The notes under the pieces were generated by a model. It saw only the letters and a program-made list of their open reading frames with translations. It was not told the origin of the DNA and ran no database searches. From WS-2 sp036507005 (GTDB lineage Bacteria > Eisenbacteria > RBG-16-71-46), in assembly GCA_036507005.1 (NCBI GenBank), contig DASXQT010000006.1, forward strand, positions 8,567-72,566: 64,000 bases of DNA. Reading direction: 5' to 3'. Shown piece after piece: positions 8,599 to 19,608 of the stretch; within the stretch, counting starts at the first letter, position 1; every line of letters starts with the position of its first letter. The translations under genes were made by a program, and so were the position numbers.

Positions 8599-9432
8599 AT
8601 GCGACAGACGCAGGGCTCGATGATCTGCCCCTCGTGCGGCAAGCTGATCGGGGTCGGCGAGGAGCGCTGCCCGTTCTGCGGCGCCTGGCGTCCCGGCCTC
8701 TACGGCTTCGCGCCCGCGATCCAGCGCCTGTTCGGCCAGAAGCTCGACCTGGTCGCAATCATCGTCGCGAGCTGCATCGCGCTCTACGTCGTCGCCCTGG
8801 TGCTCCAGCCCGAAGCGATCTTCGATTTCGGCAGCCTGTTCTCGTTCCTCTCGCCCGGGCCGCGCGCGCTCTACCAGCTCGGGATGACGGGCGGCGTGGC
8901 GTGGCGCGCGGGCTGGTGGTGGACGCTCCTCACCGCGATCTACCTGCACGGCGGGCTGCTCCACATCTTCTTCAACGTGATGTGGATCCGGAGCCTCGGT
9001 CCGGCGGTGACCGAGGCCTACGGCCCGGCGCGCGCCTTCGTGATCTTCAGCGTCGCCGGGGCCGCCGGCTTCCTGATCTCGAACCTGGCGAGCGGCGCGC
9101 CTTCGATCGGCGCCTCGGGCAGCATCTTCGGCCTGCTCGCGGCGCTGATCGTCTACAACCGCCGGCGCGGGGCGTCGCACATCACCGCCCAGCTCTGGCA
9201 GTGGGCGGTGCTCATGTTCGTGATGGGATTCGTCATGTCGCGTGTGAACAACTGGGCGCACGCGGGCGGCTTCGGCGGCGGCTGGGTGGTGGCGGAGGCG
9301 ATGCGCTTCAGCGACGAGAAGCGCGAGAGCCCGGCCGTGCAGGTGCTGGCGCTCGCGCTGCTGGCGCTCACCGCCGTGGGCGTGGTGCTGTCGTTCGTGA
9401 ACGTGACCGCGCTGCTGATGCGGGGGTCGTGA
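8599..9432 (+). CDS. Rhomboid intramembrane serine protease with N-terminal zinc ribbon
   Basis: A 277-residue protein. An N-terminal zinc ribbon (CPSC at 10-13, CPFC at 24-27) precedes about six membrane segments of the rhomboid fold. Catalytic elements are present: the HGGLLHIFFN loop (117-126), GASG with nucleophile Ser173, and the general-base His221 in NWAHAGG. Rhomboids cleave membrane proteins within the bilayer. The zinc ribbon should face the cytoplasm and may recruit a substrate or regulator. No downstream partner: the next gene is on the opposite strand 31 bp away. Confidence 0.92.
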   Translation: MRQTQGSMICPSCGKLIGVGEERCPFCGAWRPGLYGFAPAIQRLFGQKLDLVAIIVASCIALYVVALVLQPEAIFDFGSLFSFLSPGPRALYQLGMTGGVAWRAGWWWTLLTAIYLHGGLLHIFFNVMWIRSLGPAVTEAYGPARAFVIFSVAGAAGFLISNLASGAPSIGASGSIFGLLAALIVYNRRRGASHITAQLWQWAVLMFVMGFVMSRVNNWAHAGGFGGGWVVAEAMRFSDEKRESPAVQVLALALLALTAVGVVLSFVNVTALLMRGS

Positions 9433-9463
9433 GAAGCGAGCGTTCCGAGGAGCGCGATTCGCG

Positions 9464-10267
9464 CTACGAAGCGCGCCGCGCCGGCGCCGTCACCGGGCGC
9501 ACGTCGCCCGCGAGCGCCCAGCCCCGCGCGCCCGAGGAGTCCTCGATCCGCACATAGTCGCCGCTGGTCTCGAGGATCGGGACCACCTCGCCCTCGCGCA
9601 GCGTGCCCACGGGCCCGGCGGTCGGCGATGCGGCGTCGAGCAGCGGAGCGCCGCGGCGGACCACGGCGCCGGTCGGGCGCGCGAGCGAGCCCGCGACCGG
9701 CACGATCGCCACGCCGAGCCCGATCGCGAGGCTCGCCCAGGCGACACGCGCGAGCCGGGCGGCCGACGGCCGCCAGCGGTACACCGCATGCGCCCCGAGC
9801 GAGATCGCGAGCATCAGCACCGCGATGAGGTCGAGCCGGAACCATCGCGCGGCGCGGGCGACCGCGGCCAGCGGCTCGGGTGCGATCTCGGCGCGGTCCA
9901 AGTTCGCGGCCTCGCGCAGCCGGTCGATGTCGCGCCTCACCGCCCGGTCCGACGGGTCCAGCTCGCGGGCGCGCAGCAGTGCCCACAGTGCTTCGCCGGT
10001 GGCGCCGCGGGCGGCGGCGACCTGCGCCCAGTTCCAGTAGAGCGACGCGCTCTCGGTCCCCGAGGCCGCGAGGCTGTCGTAGAGCGCGATCGCCCGCGGG
10101 TAATCGCCGGCGCGGGCCAGATCGCCGGCGTCGCGGAATCGCTGCGGGCCCGGCTTGGCGTGCGCCGACGCCGCGACGGCGAGCCACGCGAGCGCCGCGA
10201 CGGCGCAGGCGGTCGCGCGCGTCAGCCGCGCGCCTCGCCTGCCCTCGGCGGCCCGGGAACGCCTCAT
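9464..10267 (-). CDS. BatE-like TPR/SH3 membrane protein, last gene of the Bat operon
   Basis: A 267-residue protein with a signal peptide (AVAALAWLAVAASAHA), TPR-like helices (FRDAGDLARAGDYPRAIALYDSLA ... LRARELDPSDRAVRRDIDRL), two membrane segments (about 135-190) and a C-terminal bacterial SH3-type domain (PVGTLREGEVVPILETSGDYVRIEDSSG). This layout matches BatE, the terminal member of Bacteroides aerotolerance operons, and should lie in the periplasm and inner membrane. The ATG at 10267 overlaps the BatD stop by 4 bases, so I prefer it over the GTG at 10273. Confidence 0.82.
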   Translation of the reverse strand: MRRSRAAEGRRGARLTRATACAVAALAWLAVAASAHAKPGPQRFRDAGDLARAGDYPRAIALYDSLAASGTESASLYWNWAQVAAARGATGEALWALLRARELDPSDRAVRRDIDRLREAANLDRAEIAPEPLAAVARAARWFRLDLIAVLMLAISLGAHAVYRWRPSAARLARVAWASLAIGLGVAIVPVAGSLARPTGAVVRRGAPLLDAASPTAGPVGTLREGEVVPILETSGDYVRIEDSSGARGWALAGDVRPVTAPARRAS

Positions 10268-11988
10268 GCCCACCTCCGGATCACGTCACCGGCGCGCGCC
10301 GCCAGCTCGCGCAGCTTCTCCGAGTAGTCGCCAAGCTGGGGCGCGTAGCGCACGGCATGGACCTCGTCGAGCAGGTCGCGCACCGCGCGCGCCCGCTCGC
10401 TCTCGTCGCCGTCGAGGGAGCCGAACACCGAGTGGATGGTCTTCTCGATCAGGCCCGCTGCCTTCTCCTTGCTCATGCCGTCGCGGCCGACGCGCTGGAG
10501 GTCGCCGATCGCCCCGCGCACGCTGCGCGGCGCCGCCGCGCGGCCCCGGCCGCGCCGCCCGAGGCGCGCGAGCCGGCCGCCGCCCCACATCAGTCCATGG
10601 AGCGCGAGCACGCCCGCCGCGATGAATCCCACCGCGCTGCCCGGCAGCGCCGCGCCGCGCGATCCCTGCTCGAGATCGGCGCGGAGCGGAAGCGGGCCGC
10701 CGCGCGCGGCCGGGCCGGGGCCTGCGAGCGGGGGCGGGGCCGCGGACGCGGGCGTGCCGCCCTCGACGCGCAGGGTGAGCGGCGCGGTCGCGCTGCGCGC
10801 GACGCGGCCCGCGGCGGGATCGAAGTACTCGAACTCGAGCCGCGGGATCTCGAGCGTCCCGGCGGTCTGCGGGACGACCACGTACTCCCAGGTGCGCGAG
10901 CCCGTGATGCCGGTCGGCTCGGCCTGCAGGTCGCTCTTCACCTGGGGCGGATAGACCCGCGCCCCGGGCACGGTCAGCTCCGGGCCGCGGTCGACCCACT
11001 TGAGGTTGCCGCTGCCCTCCACCTTGAACCGCAGGGTCGCGGCCTCGCCGAAGGCGAGGCTCGGGCGGTCCAGCGAGGCGGTGGCCTTGAAGCGTCCGAC
11101 GGCGCCGCTCGATCCCGGCTCCTCGGGGACGGGCTTCACCTCGACCGTGACCGGTTTGGTGGAGCGCTGCACCGCCGCGCCGTTGTCGAACGGGCTCTGC
11201 GACGCCACGCCGATGCTGAGCGTGGCCGGGGGAATGGTGAGGCGCCCGGCCTTGGTCGGGAACAGCAGCTTCCGCATCACCGGGAAGCGCCGGTAGGAGA
11301 CGCCCTCCACGGTGGCGGGCTCGCCGTTCGAGCGCCCGGGCGGAGTCAGGTCCTCGGCCCAGAATCCGGCGTACTGCGGAGCCTGCGCGAGCTGGAGCCC
11401 CGAGACCGACGCCTGTGTATAAAGGTAGTAGGTGAGGAGCAACGGCTCGCCCACGTAGAGGCTGGTGCGGCTCGGCTGGGCCTCGACGAACAGCTTGGGC
11501 TCGGGGCCCCGGCGGCGGCCGAAGAAGCTGCCGAACGGATCTTCGTCGAAGGGGCTGCTCCCGCGCTGGGGCTCGGCGGGCTTCACGCTGCCCGCCACGA
11601 CCTCGATCGGGATCGCGGGCGCGCTGGTTTCGCCCGTGCGAAGCTGCACGGCGACGATTCCCACCTCGGCGTTTCCGACCGCGGTCGGCTGCAGCACGTA
11701 GGTCCAGCTCCGCAACTGGGAGGCGCGGCCGTTCACCCACGACATCTGGGTCGAGACCCCCGGCCCGCCCACCACCCGCAGGTTGGTGAGCGGAGGCGGC
11801 GCGACCTGGTCGGGCAGGTCCGACGCTTCGACGGTGATCGTGAGCTGGAGCTGGTCGTCGATCCCGATCCGGCGCGCGTCCACCTCGGAGCGCACCACGC
11901 CGTCCGCGGCCGCGGGACGGGGCGCTCCGGCGGACGCGATCAGGATCGCGAGCGTGGCCGCGACGCAAATGCCGAGTGCGCGCCTCAC
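10264..11988 (-). CDS. batD: BatD-like oxygen-tolerance protein
   Basis: A 574-residue protein with a signal peptide (MRRALGICVAATLAILIASA...AAADG), several periplasmic beta-sandwich modules (LQLTITVEASDLPD, LFVEAQPSRTSLYVGEPLLLTYYLYTQ, FKATASLDRPSLAFGEAATL, WEYVVVPQTAGTLEIPRLEF) and one C-terminal membrane helix before a cytoplasmic helical tail. These modules and the position between BatB/C and BatE identify BatD. The family is linked to aerotolerance and periplasmic stress; the biochemical role is unknown. The GTG start at 11988 overlaps the upstream stop by 4 bases (GTGA). Confidence 0.88.
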   Translation of the reverse strand: MRRALGICVAATLAILIASAGAPRPAAADGVVRSEVDARRIGIDDQLQLTITVEASDLPDQVAPPPLTNLRVVGGPGVSTQMSWVNGRASQLRSWTYVLQPTAVGNAEVGIVAVQLRTGETSAPAIPIEVVAGSVKPAEPQRGSSPFDEDPFGSFFGRRRGPEPKLFVEAQPSRTSLYVGEPLLLTYYLYTQASVSGLQLAQAPQYAGFWAEDLTPPGRSNGEPATVEGVSYRRFPVMRKLLFPTKAGRLTIPPATLSIGVASQSPFDNGAAVQRSTKPVTVEVKPVPEEPGSSGAVGRFKATASLDRPSLAFGEAATLRFKVEGSGNLKWVDRGPELTVPGARVYPPQVKSDLQAEPTGITGSRTWEYVVVPQTAGTLEIPRLEFEYFDPAAGRVARSATAPLTLRVEGGTPASAAPPPLAGPGPAARGGPLPLRADLEQGSRGAALPGSAVGFIAAGVLALHGLMWGGGRLARLGRRGRGRAAAPRSVRGAIGDLQRVGRDGMSKEKAAGLIEKTIHSVFGSLDGDESERARAVRDLLDEVHAVRYAPQLGDYSEKLRELAARAGDVIRRWA

Positions 11989-13868
11989 CAGTCCTTCACG
12001 CCCCCCTTCTGCTGCGCCCTTCTCGCCATCATCAGCTTCCTCTGCTCCGCCTTCTCGTTCTGCTGCAGCGCGTCCAAGAGCTGCATCGCGCGCTCCTTCG
12101 GCATCCCGGCGTCCTTCTGGAAGCGCTCGTTCTCGCGCTGCTCGGGAGTCTTCTGCTGCTCGGGCTGGTCCTTCTGCTGCGGGTCCTGCTTCCGATCCTG
12201 CGCGTTCTTGTTCTCGTCCTTCTGGTCCTGATTCTTCTGTTGCGGCTGCTTCTGTTGCTGCTTCTGCTGCTCCTCCTGCTGCTTCAGCGCCCGCAGGGCC
12301 ATCTCGAGGTTGCGGCGCGAATCGAGATCCTCCGGCGAAAGGCGCAGAGCCTCGCGGTACGCCTGGATCGCGCCGCGGTAGTCCTGCTTCTGGAAGAGCG
12401 AGTTGCCGAGGTTGTAGCGCGAAGCACCGGCGAGCGGCGAGGCGGCGTTCTCGCCGAGAGAGTGGAACAGCGTGGCCGCCTCGTCGAACTTTCCGTTCTT
12501 GTAGAGCCCGTCGGCCAGGTTGAAGCGGCCGCCGGGATCCTGCGGCCGGGCGCGCACGGCGCGCTCGAAGGCGGAGAGCGCCTGCGGGTGATTCCCGCCC
12601 GCGTACTCCTTGCGCCCCTTCTGCGTCATGCGCGTGGGCCGGAGCAGCAGCTCGTCGAGCACGCCCGAGCTGCGGCCGGCATTGGGCGATGCGGATGTGG
12701 AATCGGCGCGGGCGGGAGCGACGCTTGCGAATGCGAGCAGAAGCGCCAGCACGGCGGCGGCGCCGGTGCTGGCGGCCCGCGCGGCGCCCGCGCCCGCGCC
12801 CCGCGCCGCGCCCGCGCCGGATGCGGGCACGGCGCGCGAGCCTGCTGCGGCAGCCCGCGCCGCCCGCCGCGGCAGGGGCGGCGGCGGGAGCAGGAGCCCG
12901 AGCGCAATCGCGCACATGCCGATCGCGAGCGGGATCTGGAAGCGCTCCTTGCGCCGGTACGAGAACTCGCGCGCCAGCGTCTTCTGCTCCATGCCCTCGA
13001 TCGCCTGGGCGAGCGCTCCGAGGCTCGGATCGGCCGGCGTGAGCCGGAACGCGCGCCCGCCGGTGCCGCGCGCGATCGCCTCCAGCGTCCGCATGTTGAG
13101 CCGCGACACCACCGCCGTCCCCGACGCATCGCGCTTGAACCCCGTCCTTCTCCCCTCGGCGTCGAAGTCGGGCACCGGCTGGCCGGCCTCGGTCCCCACG
13201 CCCACGGTGTGGACGATCACGCCCGCCTCCTTCGCGCGGCGCACCGCTTCTTCCACGTCGCCCTCGAGGTCCTCGCCGTCCGAGACCAGCACCATCACCT
13301 TGTTGCGCCGGTCCTTCTCCACGAACAGGTCGAGTCCCTTGGCGAGACCCGAGCCCAGCGACGTGCCGGGGGACGGGATCATGCCGGGCTCCATGGTGTC
13401 GAGGAAGAGGCCGAGCGCGTCCGCGTCCAGCGTGAGCGGCGCGAGCGGATAGGCTTGGTCTCCGAACGCCACGAGCGCGAAGCGGTCGCCCTCGAGTCGG
13501 CCGATGAGCGCGGCCAGCCCCTGACGGGCGAGGAAGAACCGGTTGGGCGGCACGTCCTCGGTGGCCATCGAGCCCGAGCAATCGAGCGCCAGCACCACGT
13601 CCACGCCCTCGCGCTCGACCTTCTCGCGCACGATGCCCCACTGGGGCCGCGCGAGCGCGAGTGCCAAGCCCGCAGCGCCGACCAGGACCAACGCGAGGCG
13701 CAGGAAGCGCCAGTGCTCGCCCGGGCGGCGCAGCACGCGCGCCCACAGCGGGCGCGCGACGAGCCGCGCGGTGCGCTCGCGGTCGCGCGCGGTGAGCCAC
13801 GCCTCGAGCCACACGATTGCGGGCAGCGCGAGCAGGGCGAGGAGCCAGCGGGGCGATTCGAAGATCAT
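11985..13868 (-). CDS. BatB-BatC fusion: von Willebrand A membrane protein plus TPR/low-complexity domain
   Basis: A 627-residue protein joining what are usually two genes. Residues 1-~330 are BatB-like: two N-terminal membrane helices, a VWA domain with MIDAS motif (VVLALDCSGSMATED) and LVSDGEDLEGDVEEAV, then a membrane helix (FQIPLAIGMCAIALGLLL). A second hydrophobic segment after an Ala/Arg-rich linker (TGAAAVLALLLAFASVAPARA) looks like the former BatC signal peptide and may now be a second membrane pass. TPR helices follow (FNLADGLYKNGKFDEAATLFHSL, SRYNLGNSLFQKQDYRGAIQAYREAL), then a Gln/Lys-rich stretch (coded at about 12100-12290). Stop and start overlaps on both sides couple it to BatA and BatD. 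Confidence 0.88.
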   Translation of the reverse strand: MIFESPRWLLALLALPAIVWLEAWLTARDRERTARLVARPLWARVLRRPGEHWRFLRLALVLVGAAGLALALARPQWGIVREKVEREGVDVVLALDCSGSMATEDVPPNRFFLARQGLAALIGRLEGDRFALVAFGDQAYPLAPLTLDADALGLFLDTMEPGMIPSPGTSLGSGLAKGLDLFVEKDRRNKVMVLVSDGEDLEGDVEEAVRRAKEAGVIVHTVGVGTEAGQPVPDFDAEGRRTGFKRDASGTAVVSRLNMRTLEAIARGTGGRAFRLTPADPSLGALAQAIEGMEQKTLAREFSYRRKERFQIPLAIGMCAIALGLLLPPPPLPRRAARAAAAGSRAVPASGAGAARGAGAGAARAASTGAAAVLALLLAFASVAPARADSTSASPNAGRSSGVLDELLLRPTRMTQKGRKEYAGGNHPQALSAFERAVRARPQDPGGRFNLADGLYKNGKFDEAATLFHSLGENAASPLAGASRYNLGNSLFQKQDYRGAIQAYREALRLSPEDLDSRRNLEMALRALKQQEEQQKQQQKQPQQKNQDQKDENKNAQDRKQDPQQKDQPEQQKTPEQRENERFQKDAGMPKERAMQLLDALQQNEKAEQRKLMMARRAQQKGGVKDW

Positions 13869-14884
13869 GCCGGGGCCACCCGGAGGCCGGCCGCCCACAG
13901 CGCGCCCGCCATCGAGAACGACGCGGCCGCGATCAGCAGCACGGGGAAGTAGAGCTCGCGGTAGCGGCGATAGGCGGAGAGCTTGATCTCCGACTTCTCC
14001 ATCCGGTCGATGCGGTCGAAGATGTTCCGCAGCGAGGCCGAGTCGGTGGCGCGGAAGAACTCGCCGCCGGTGCGGTCCGCGATCTTCTGCAGCAAGCCCT
14101 CGTCGATCTGGACCTCGGTCATCATGGTGCGCCGCGTGACCTGGCCGGTGAACGGGTCCTGCACGTCGACCGGCATCGGCACCTGGCCGCCGCGCCCCAC
14201 GCCCACGGTGTAGACCCGCACCTCCATGGCGCGCGCGAGGTCGGTGGCGGTGGCGGGATCGATCTCCCCGGCGTTGTTGACGCCGTCGGTCACGAGCACG
14301 ATCACCCGGCTCTTCGCCTTCGAATGGCGCAGCCGAACGAGCGAGGTGGCGAGGCCGGAGCCGATCGCCGTGCCGTCGGGGAGCATGTCGAGGTGCACGT
14401 CGTCGAGCTGGCGCAGCAGGACCGCCGCGTCGGTGGTGGGCGGCGACTTGGTGAGGCTCTTGCCCGCGAAGACCACGAGGCCGATGCGGTCCGTCGGGCG
14501 CCGCTTCACGAACTCCGCGACCACGTCCTTCGCCACCGCCAGACGATTGAGCGGCTGGAAGTCCTCGGCCGCCATCGAGCCCGAGACGTCGAGCGCCACC
14601 ACGATGTCCACGCCGCGCGTGGTCACCTGCTCCTTGAGGCTTCCGTGCTGGGGCCGCGCGAGCGCCACCGAGGCTGCCGCGAGCCCGAGCGCCGCCGCCA
14701 CCGCGGGCGCGTGGCGCAGCGCCACGCGCAGCCCCGCGGGCCTGCCCTTGAGGCGCGCCGCGCCCGGGAACACGATCGCTCCACCGTGCCGCTCGCGCAG
14801 CCATGCGCCCACGAGCACCAGCGGGCCGAGCAGCGCCGCCCACAGCCAGGCCGGGTCCTGGAACCGGAAGCCCTGCCAGTCCAT
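13865..14884 (-). CDS. batA: BatA-like von Willebrand A domain membrane protein
   Basis: A 339-residue inner-membrane protein: two N-terminal helices, a VWA domain with intact MIDAS (VVALDVSGSMAAED), DRIGLVVFAGKS and VIVLVTDGVNNAGEIDP, and a C-terminal helix. VWA domains with this motif bind a metal ion and mediate protein contacts. BatA and BatB are thought to form a membrane complex regulated by the MoxR ATPase upstream. ATG at 14884 is chosen; an adjacent GTG at 14887 is equally placed and would add one residue. The stop overlaps the BatB-BatC start by 4 bases. Confidence 0.9.
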   Translation of the reverse strand: MDWQGFRFQDPAWLWAALLGPLVLVGAWLRERHGGAIVFPGAARLKGRPAGLRVALRHAPAVAAALGLAAASVALARPQHGSLKEQVTTRGVDIVVALDVSGSMAAEDFQPLNRLAVAKDVVAEFVKRRPTDRIGLVVFAGKSLTKSPPTTDAAVLLRQLDDVHLDMLPDGTAIGSGLATSLVRLRHSKAKSRVIVLVTDGVNNAGEIDPATATDLARAMEVRVYTVGVGRGGQVPMPVDVQDPFTGQVTRRTMMTEVQIDEGLLQKIADRTGGEFFRATDSASLRNIFDRIDRMEKSEIKLSAYRRYRELYFPVLLIAAASFSMAGALWAAGLRVAPA

Positions 14885-14894
14885 CACGCCTCCC

Positions 14895-15907
14895 TCATGC
14901 CGCCAGCCCCGCCGGTGCCGCCGGGCGCAGGCGGGCCTCGAGCGCCGCGATCAGGGCACGGGTCGCGGAGAGATGCCGCTCGGCCTCCTGGTTGAGCCCG
15001 TCGGCGCGCGCGAACTTGATGCGGTCCGCCGCGCCGCTCAGGTCGCGCAGCGCGGGCGTCAACTCGGCACCGTCCGGCACGCTCTTCAGGTGCGCCAGCA
15101 TCTCGGCGGTGGTCATCTCGACGATCGGGGCGCCCAGCCGCCTCTCGAGGTAGCGCTTGGCGATCGCGGTCAGCTCGATGTAGAAGAGCCGGTGCTCGCC
15201 GCGCGCGAGCAGGCCCGACGCCGCCAGCGCATCCAGCGCCCGGCGCGCCTCCTCGTCGGGCGCGATCGCCGGGGTGGGCGCGACCTCGACCGGCGCCTCC
15301 TTGCGGCGGCGCGAGAGCAGCCACCACGCCAGCGCGCCCGCGAGCAGCAGCGCCGCAACCAGCCCGATCCAGAACGCGCGGCCCACCGCGAGGCTCACCG
15401 GCGCGCGCACGTCGGCGAGCCTCTGCTCGGCCTTGTCCTTGGGCAGCAGCGAAACGATCCGGAGCGGGATGGGCGCGGTGCTCACCTCGCCCGTGGCGCC
15501 GCCGGGAAGCCGGTAGCGCACCGGGATCGCCGGAACCTGCGTCTCGCCGAGGGCGAACGCGGCGGCGCGATAGCGGTGCGTCCCCGGCGGGAGCGGGGTG
15601 GGCGGCGGGGGCGCCGCGCTCAGCTCGAACGTGTCCTGCGCGGCCGCGTCGGGGAACGCGAACTCGGTGCCCGCGGGCCCGCTCGCCCGCACCTCGACGA
15701 TGAACGTCTCGCCCACGGAGACTTCGGTCTTCGAGGCGGTGGCGACGGCCGAGGGCCGCAGGGCACCGGCGCTCGCCGAATCGGCGACCGCCGGCACTGC
15801 GGCCGCGACGGCCTGGGCCGCAGCGCCCGCCGCGGGCGCCGCGCTCGCGGGCCCGGCGACCACCGTCCGCCCCGCCGCGACTAGCGCGATCGCCAGCAGC
15901 GCCGCCC

Positions 15908-15911
<4 letters not shown>
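14895..15911 (-). CDS. Bat-operon membrane protein, DUF4381/BatD-like
   Basis: A 338-residue protein: signal peptide, Ala-rich spacer, a periplasmic beta domain (TASKTEVSVGETFIVEVRASG ... ETQVPAIPVRYRLPGG), one membrane helix (FWIGLVAALLLAGALAWWLLS) and a cytoplasmic helical domain (RRALDALAASGLLARGEHRLFYIELTAIAKRYLERRLG ... TTAEMLAHL). The cytoplasmic part has the sequence style of DUF4381-like proteins found between DUF58 and BatA genes. The beta domain resembles a single BatD repeat, so the operon holds two BatD-related proteins. The start overlaps the DUF58 stop by 4 bases. Function unknown. Confidence 0.78.
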
Positions 15912-16774
<863 letters not shown>

Positions 16775-16792
16775 GGTGGCCCGCCGGATCGA

Positions 16793-17788
<996 letters not shown>

Positions 17789-17929
17789 CTCGCTTGCCTC
17801 TTGGATGCGTGGCACGGCGGGTCCCGTTGGCTCGTAGTCGAGCGCGGCCCATGTCCAATCGTGTATGAAGTACGAAGAGCCCCGGCCCCGGTTGCGCCCT
17901 GGATGGCGCGGGCCGCGGGGCGGCGAGAG

Positions 17930-17959
17930 ACGCTAAGGTGTGCCTCAGCAAGAGGTCAA
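17930..17959 (-). promoter_or_regulatory. Candidate promoter of the MoxR-Bat operon
   Basis: On the minus strand TTGACC (17954-17959) is followed after 18 nt by TAGCGT (17930-17935). The start site would be about 135 nt ahead of the MoxR start codon. The 17789-18105 gap holds this promoter, the adjacent palindrome and a lone TTGACA on the plus strand (17987-17992) without a matching -10; I saw no gene in it. Confidence 0.45.
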
Positions 17960-17978
17960 GAATCGCGGGCGATTCTTG
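17957..17978. promoter_or_regulatory. Perfect 22-bp palindrome overlapping the -35 region (candidate operator)
   Basis: CAAGAATCGC, a GG centre, then GCGATTCTTG: 10-bp arms without a mismatch. It overlaps the first three bases of the -35 box of the MoxR-Bat promoter, a typical place for a dimeric repressor. A third TTCTTG copy follows at 17984-17989. No T-run follows, so it is not a terminator. Confidence 0.5.
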
Positions 17979-18105
17979 CCGCGTTCTTGACAAGGCGCCG
18001 GCGACGGTCGCGGCAACCGTCCCCGGGGACGGTGCGACGAGGCCCTCCCGCCGCGGGCGGGGGCGGCTTTGCCGGCCCGGGCGGCTGATCTAGGCTGAGC
18101 GCACC

Positions 18106-19608
18106 TTGCCCGCGCAGGAGTCCGCCGCCCTGATCGTCGCCCCGCCCCGTCTATCGAAGTCCCGCTACACCGCGGGGCTCCAGTGCCACAAGCAGCTCTG
18201 GTGGCGGGTGCACGAGCCCGACGCGCCCGAGCTGGTCGCCGCCGCCGTGGAGCGCTTCCGGCTCGACCAGGGCACGAAGGTCGGCGAGCGCGCGCGGGAG
18301 TACGTGCCGGGCGGATGCCTGATCGACATTCCCCACGACCGGATCGAGGAGCGGGTCGCGGCGACCTCGGCCGCGCTGGCCGCCGGCGCGCGCGTGGTCT
18401 ACGAGGCCTCCTTCCTCGCGGACCGCGTGTTCGCCGCGGTGGATATCCTCGAGCGCCGCGGCGACGGCTTCGGGCTCATCGAGGTGAAGTCGTCCACCAC
18501 GGTCAAGCCCGAGCACCTCCCGGACGTCGCGATCCAGATGCACGTGCTCCGGCGCGCGGGGCTCGAGGTCACGCGCGCCGAGGTCATGCACTTGAACCGC
18601 GCGTGCACGTACCCCGACCTCTCCGATCTGTACGTGCGCGAGGACGTCACCTCCGGCGTCGTCGCGCTGCTGCCGGCCGTGCCGCGACTCGCCGAAGCGC
18701 AGCTCGGAATGCTGGAAGGGCCGCTCCCCGGGGTCGCGATCGGCCCCCATTGCACGGCGCCCCACGACTGCCCGTTCCTCGCGCGCTGCTGGTCGGGCCT
18801 GCCGGAACACCACGTGAGCACGCTCTACTACGCGGGGAAGAAGGCGTGGGACCTCGAGTCCCGCGGCTACCGCACGATCTTCGATCTGCCCGAGGGGCTG
18901 GACCTGCACCCGGCGGCCGAGCGGCAGCGCCGCAGCGTGCGGGAGGGAAGGATGATCGTGGAGCCCGGCCTGGGGGAGGCGCTCGCGGCCTTCCGTCCGC
19001 CGCTCGCGTTCCTCGACTTCGAGACGGTCGCCCCGGCGATCCCGGTGTGGGAAGGGTGCCATCCCTACGACGCCGTCCCCGTCCAGTTCAGCTGCCACAA
19101 GCAGGAAGGGGGCGCACTCGCTCACTTCGAGTGGCTCGCGGAGGGCCCCGAGGACTCGCGCGCGGCGTGCGCCGAGCGACTGATCGCCGCCTGCGCCGGG
19201 GCCGAGACCGTGGTGGCGTACAACGCGGCCTTCGAGCGCACCTGCCTGGGCCCGCTCGCCGCGCGGCTCGACGCGCGCCTCGTGCGCGGCATCCAGGACA
19301 TCGACCGGAGGCTCCAGGACATGCTGCCGCTGGTGCGCGAGCACGTGTACCACCCGGCCTTCCACGGGAGCTTCGGCTTGAAGCGCGTCCTGCCCGCGCT
19401 CGTTCCCGAGCTGAGCTACGAGGGGCTCGAGGTGTCGGACGGGAGCCTGGCGTCCGTGCTGCTCGATCGCCTGCTGTTCGGCGAGGCCGCCATGCAGGAC
19501 GAAGAGCGGCGCGGCCTGCGGCAGGACCTGCTGCGCTACTGCGCCCTGGACACGCTGGGCGCGGCGCGGCTCTTCCAGCGCCTGCGCGAGCTGGCAGCCG
19601 GAGGCTGA
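18106..19608 (+). CDS. DUF2779 protein: Cas4-like PD-(D/E)XK nuclease fused to DEDD exonuclease domain
   Basis: A 500-residue two-nuclease protein. The N-terminal half is Cas4/RecB-like: LSKSRYTAGLQCHKQLWW at the front, the PD-(D/E)XK core GLIEVKSSTTVKPEHLPDVAIQMHVL, and four cysteines placed as in Cas4 iron-sulphur nucleases (Cys27, then Cys216, Cys222, Cys228 in HCTAPHDCPFLARCW). The C-terminal half is an RNase-H-fold exonuclease: FLDFET, VVAYNAAFE, and LLRYCALDT supply acidic residues. The whole matches DUF2779 in length. It should be a soluble DNA or RNA processing enzyme; no substrate is known. The TTG start at 18106 is uncertain; the conserved region begins at LSKSRY, residue 16. It stands alone between operons of the opposite strand or unrelated genes. 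Confidence 0.85.
   Translation: MPAQESAALIVAPPRLSKSRYTAGLQCHKQLWWRVHEPDAPELVAAAVERFRLDQGTKVGERAREYVPGGCLIDIPHDRIEERVAATSAALAAGARVVYEASFLADRVFAAVDILERRGDGFGLIEVKSSTTVKPEHLPDVAIQMHVLRRAGLEVTRAEVMHLNRACTYPDLSDLYVREDVTSGVVALLPAVPRLAEAQLGMLEGPLPGVAIGPHCTAPHDCPFLARCWSGLPEHHVSTLYYAGKKAWDLESRGYRTIFDLPEGLDLHPAAERQRRSVREGRMIVEPGLGEALAAFRPPLAFLDFETVAPAIPVWEGCHPYDAVPVQFSCHKQEGGALAHFEWLAEGPEDSRAACAERLIAACAGAETVVAYNAAFERTCLGPLAARLDARLVRGIQDIDRRLQDMLPLVREHVYHPAFHGSFGLKRVLPALVPELSYEGLEVSDGSLASVLLDRLLFGEAAMQDEERRGLRQDLLRYCALDTLGAARLFQRLRELAAGG

Noticed and set aside
12100..12290. CAG/CTG-rich tract as a possible DNA repeat array
   Set aside because: It has no fixed unit; it is the coding sequence for a Gln/Lys-rich protein segment that is usual in BatC.
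11976..13952. Plus-strand frame with long Leu runs that looks like a membrane protein
   Set aside because: It is the complement of the Gln/Lys-rich end of the BatB-BatC fusion; CAG/CTG complementarity creates the Leu runs.
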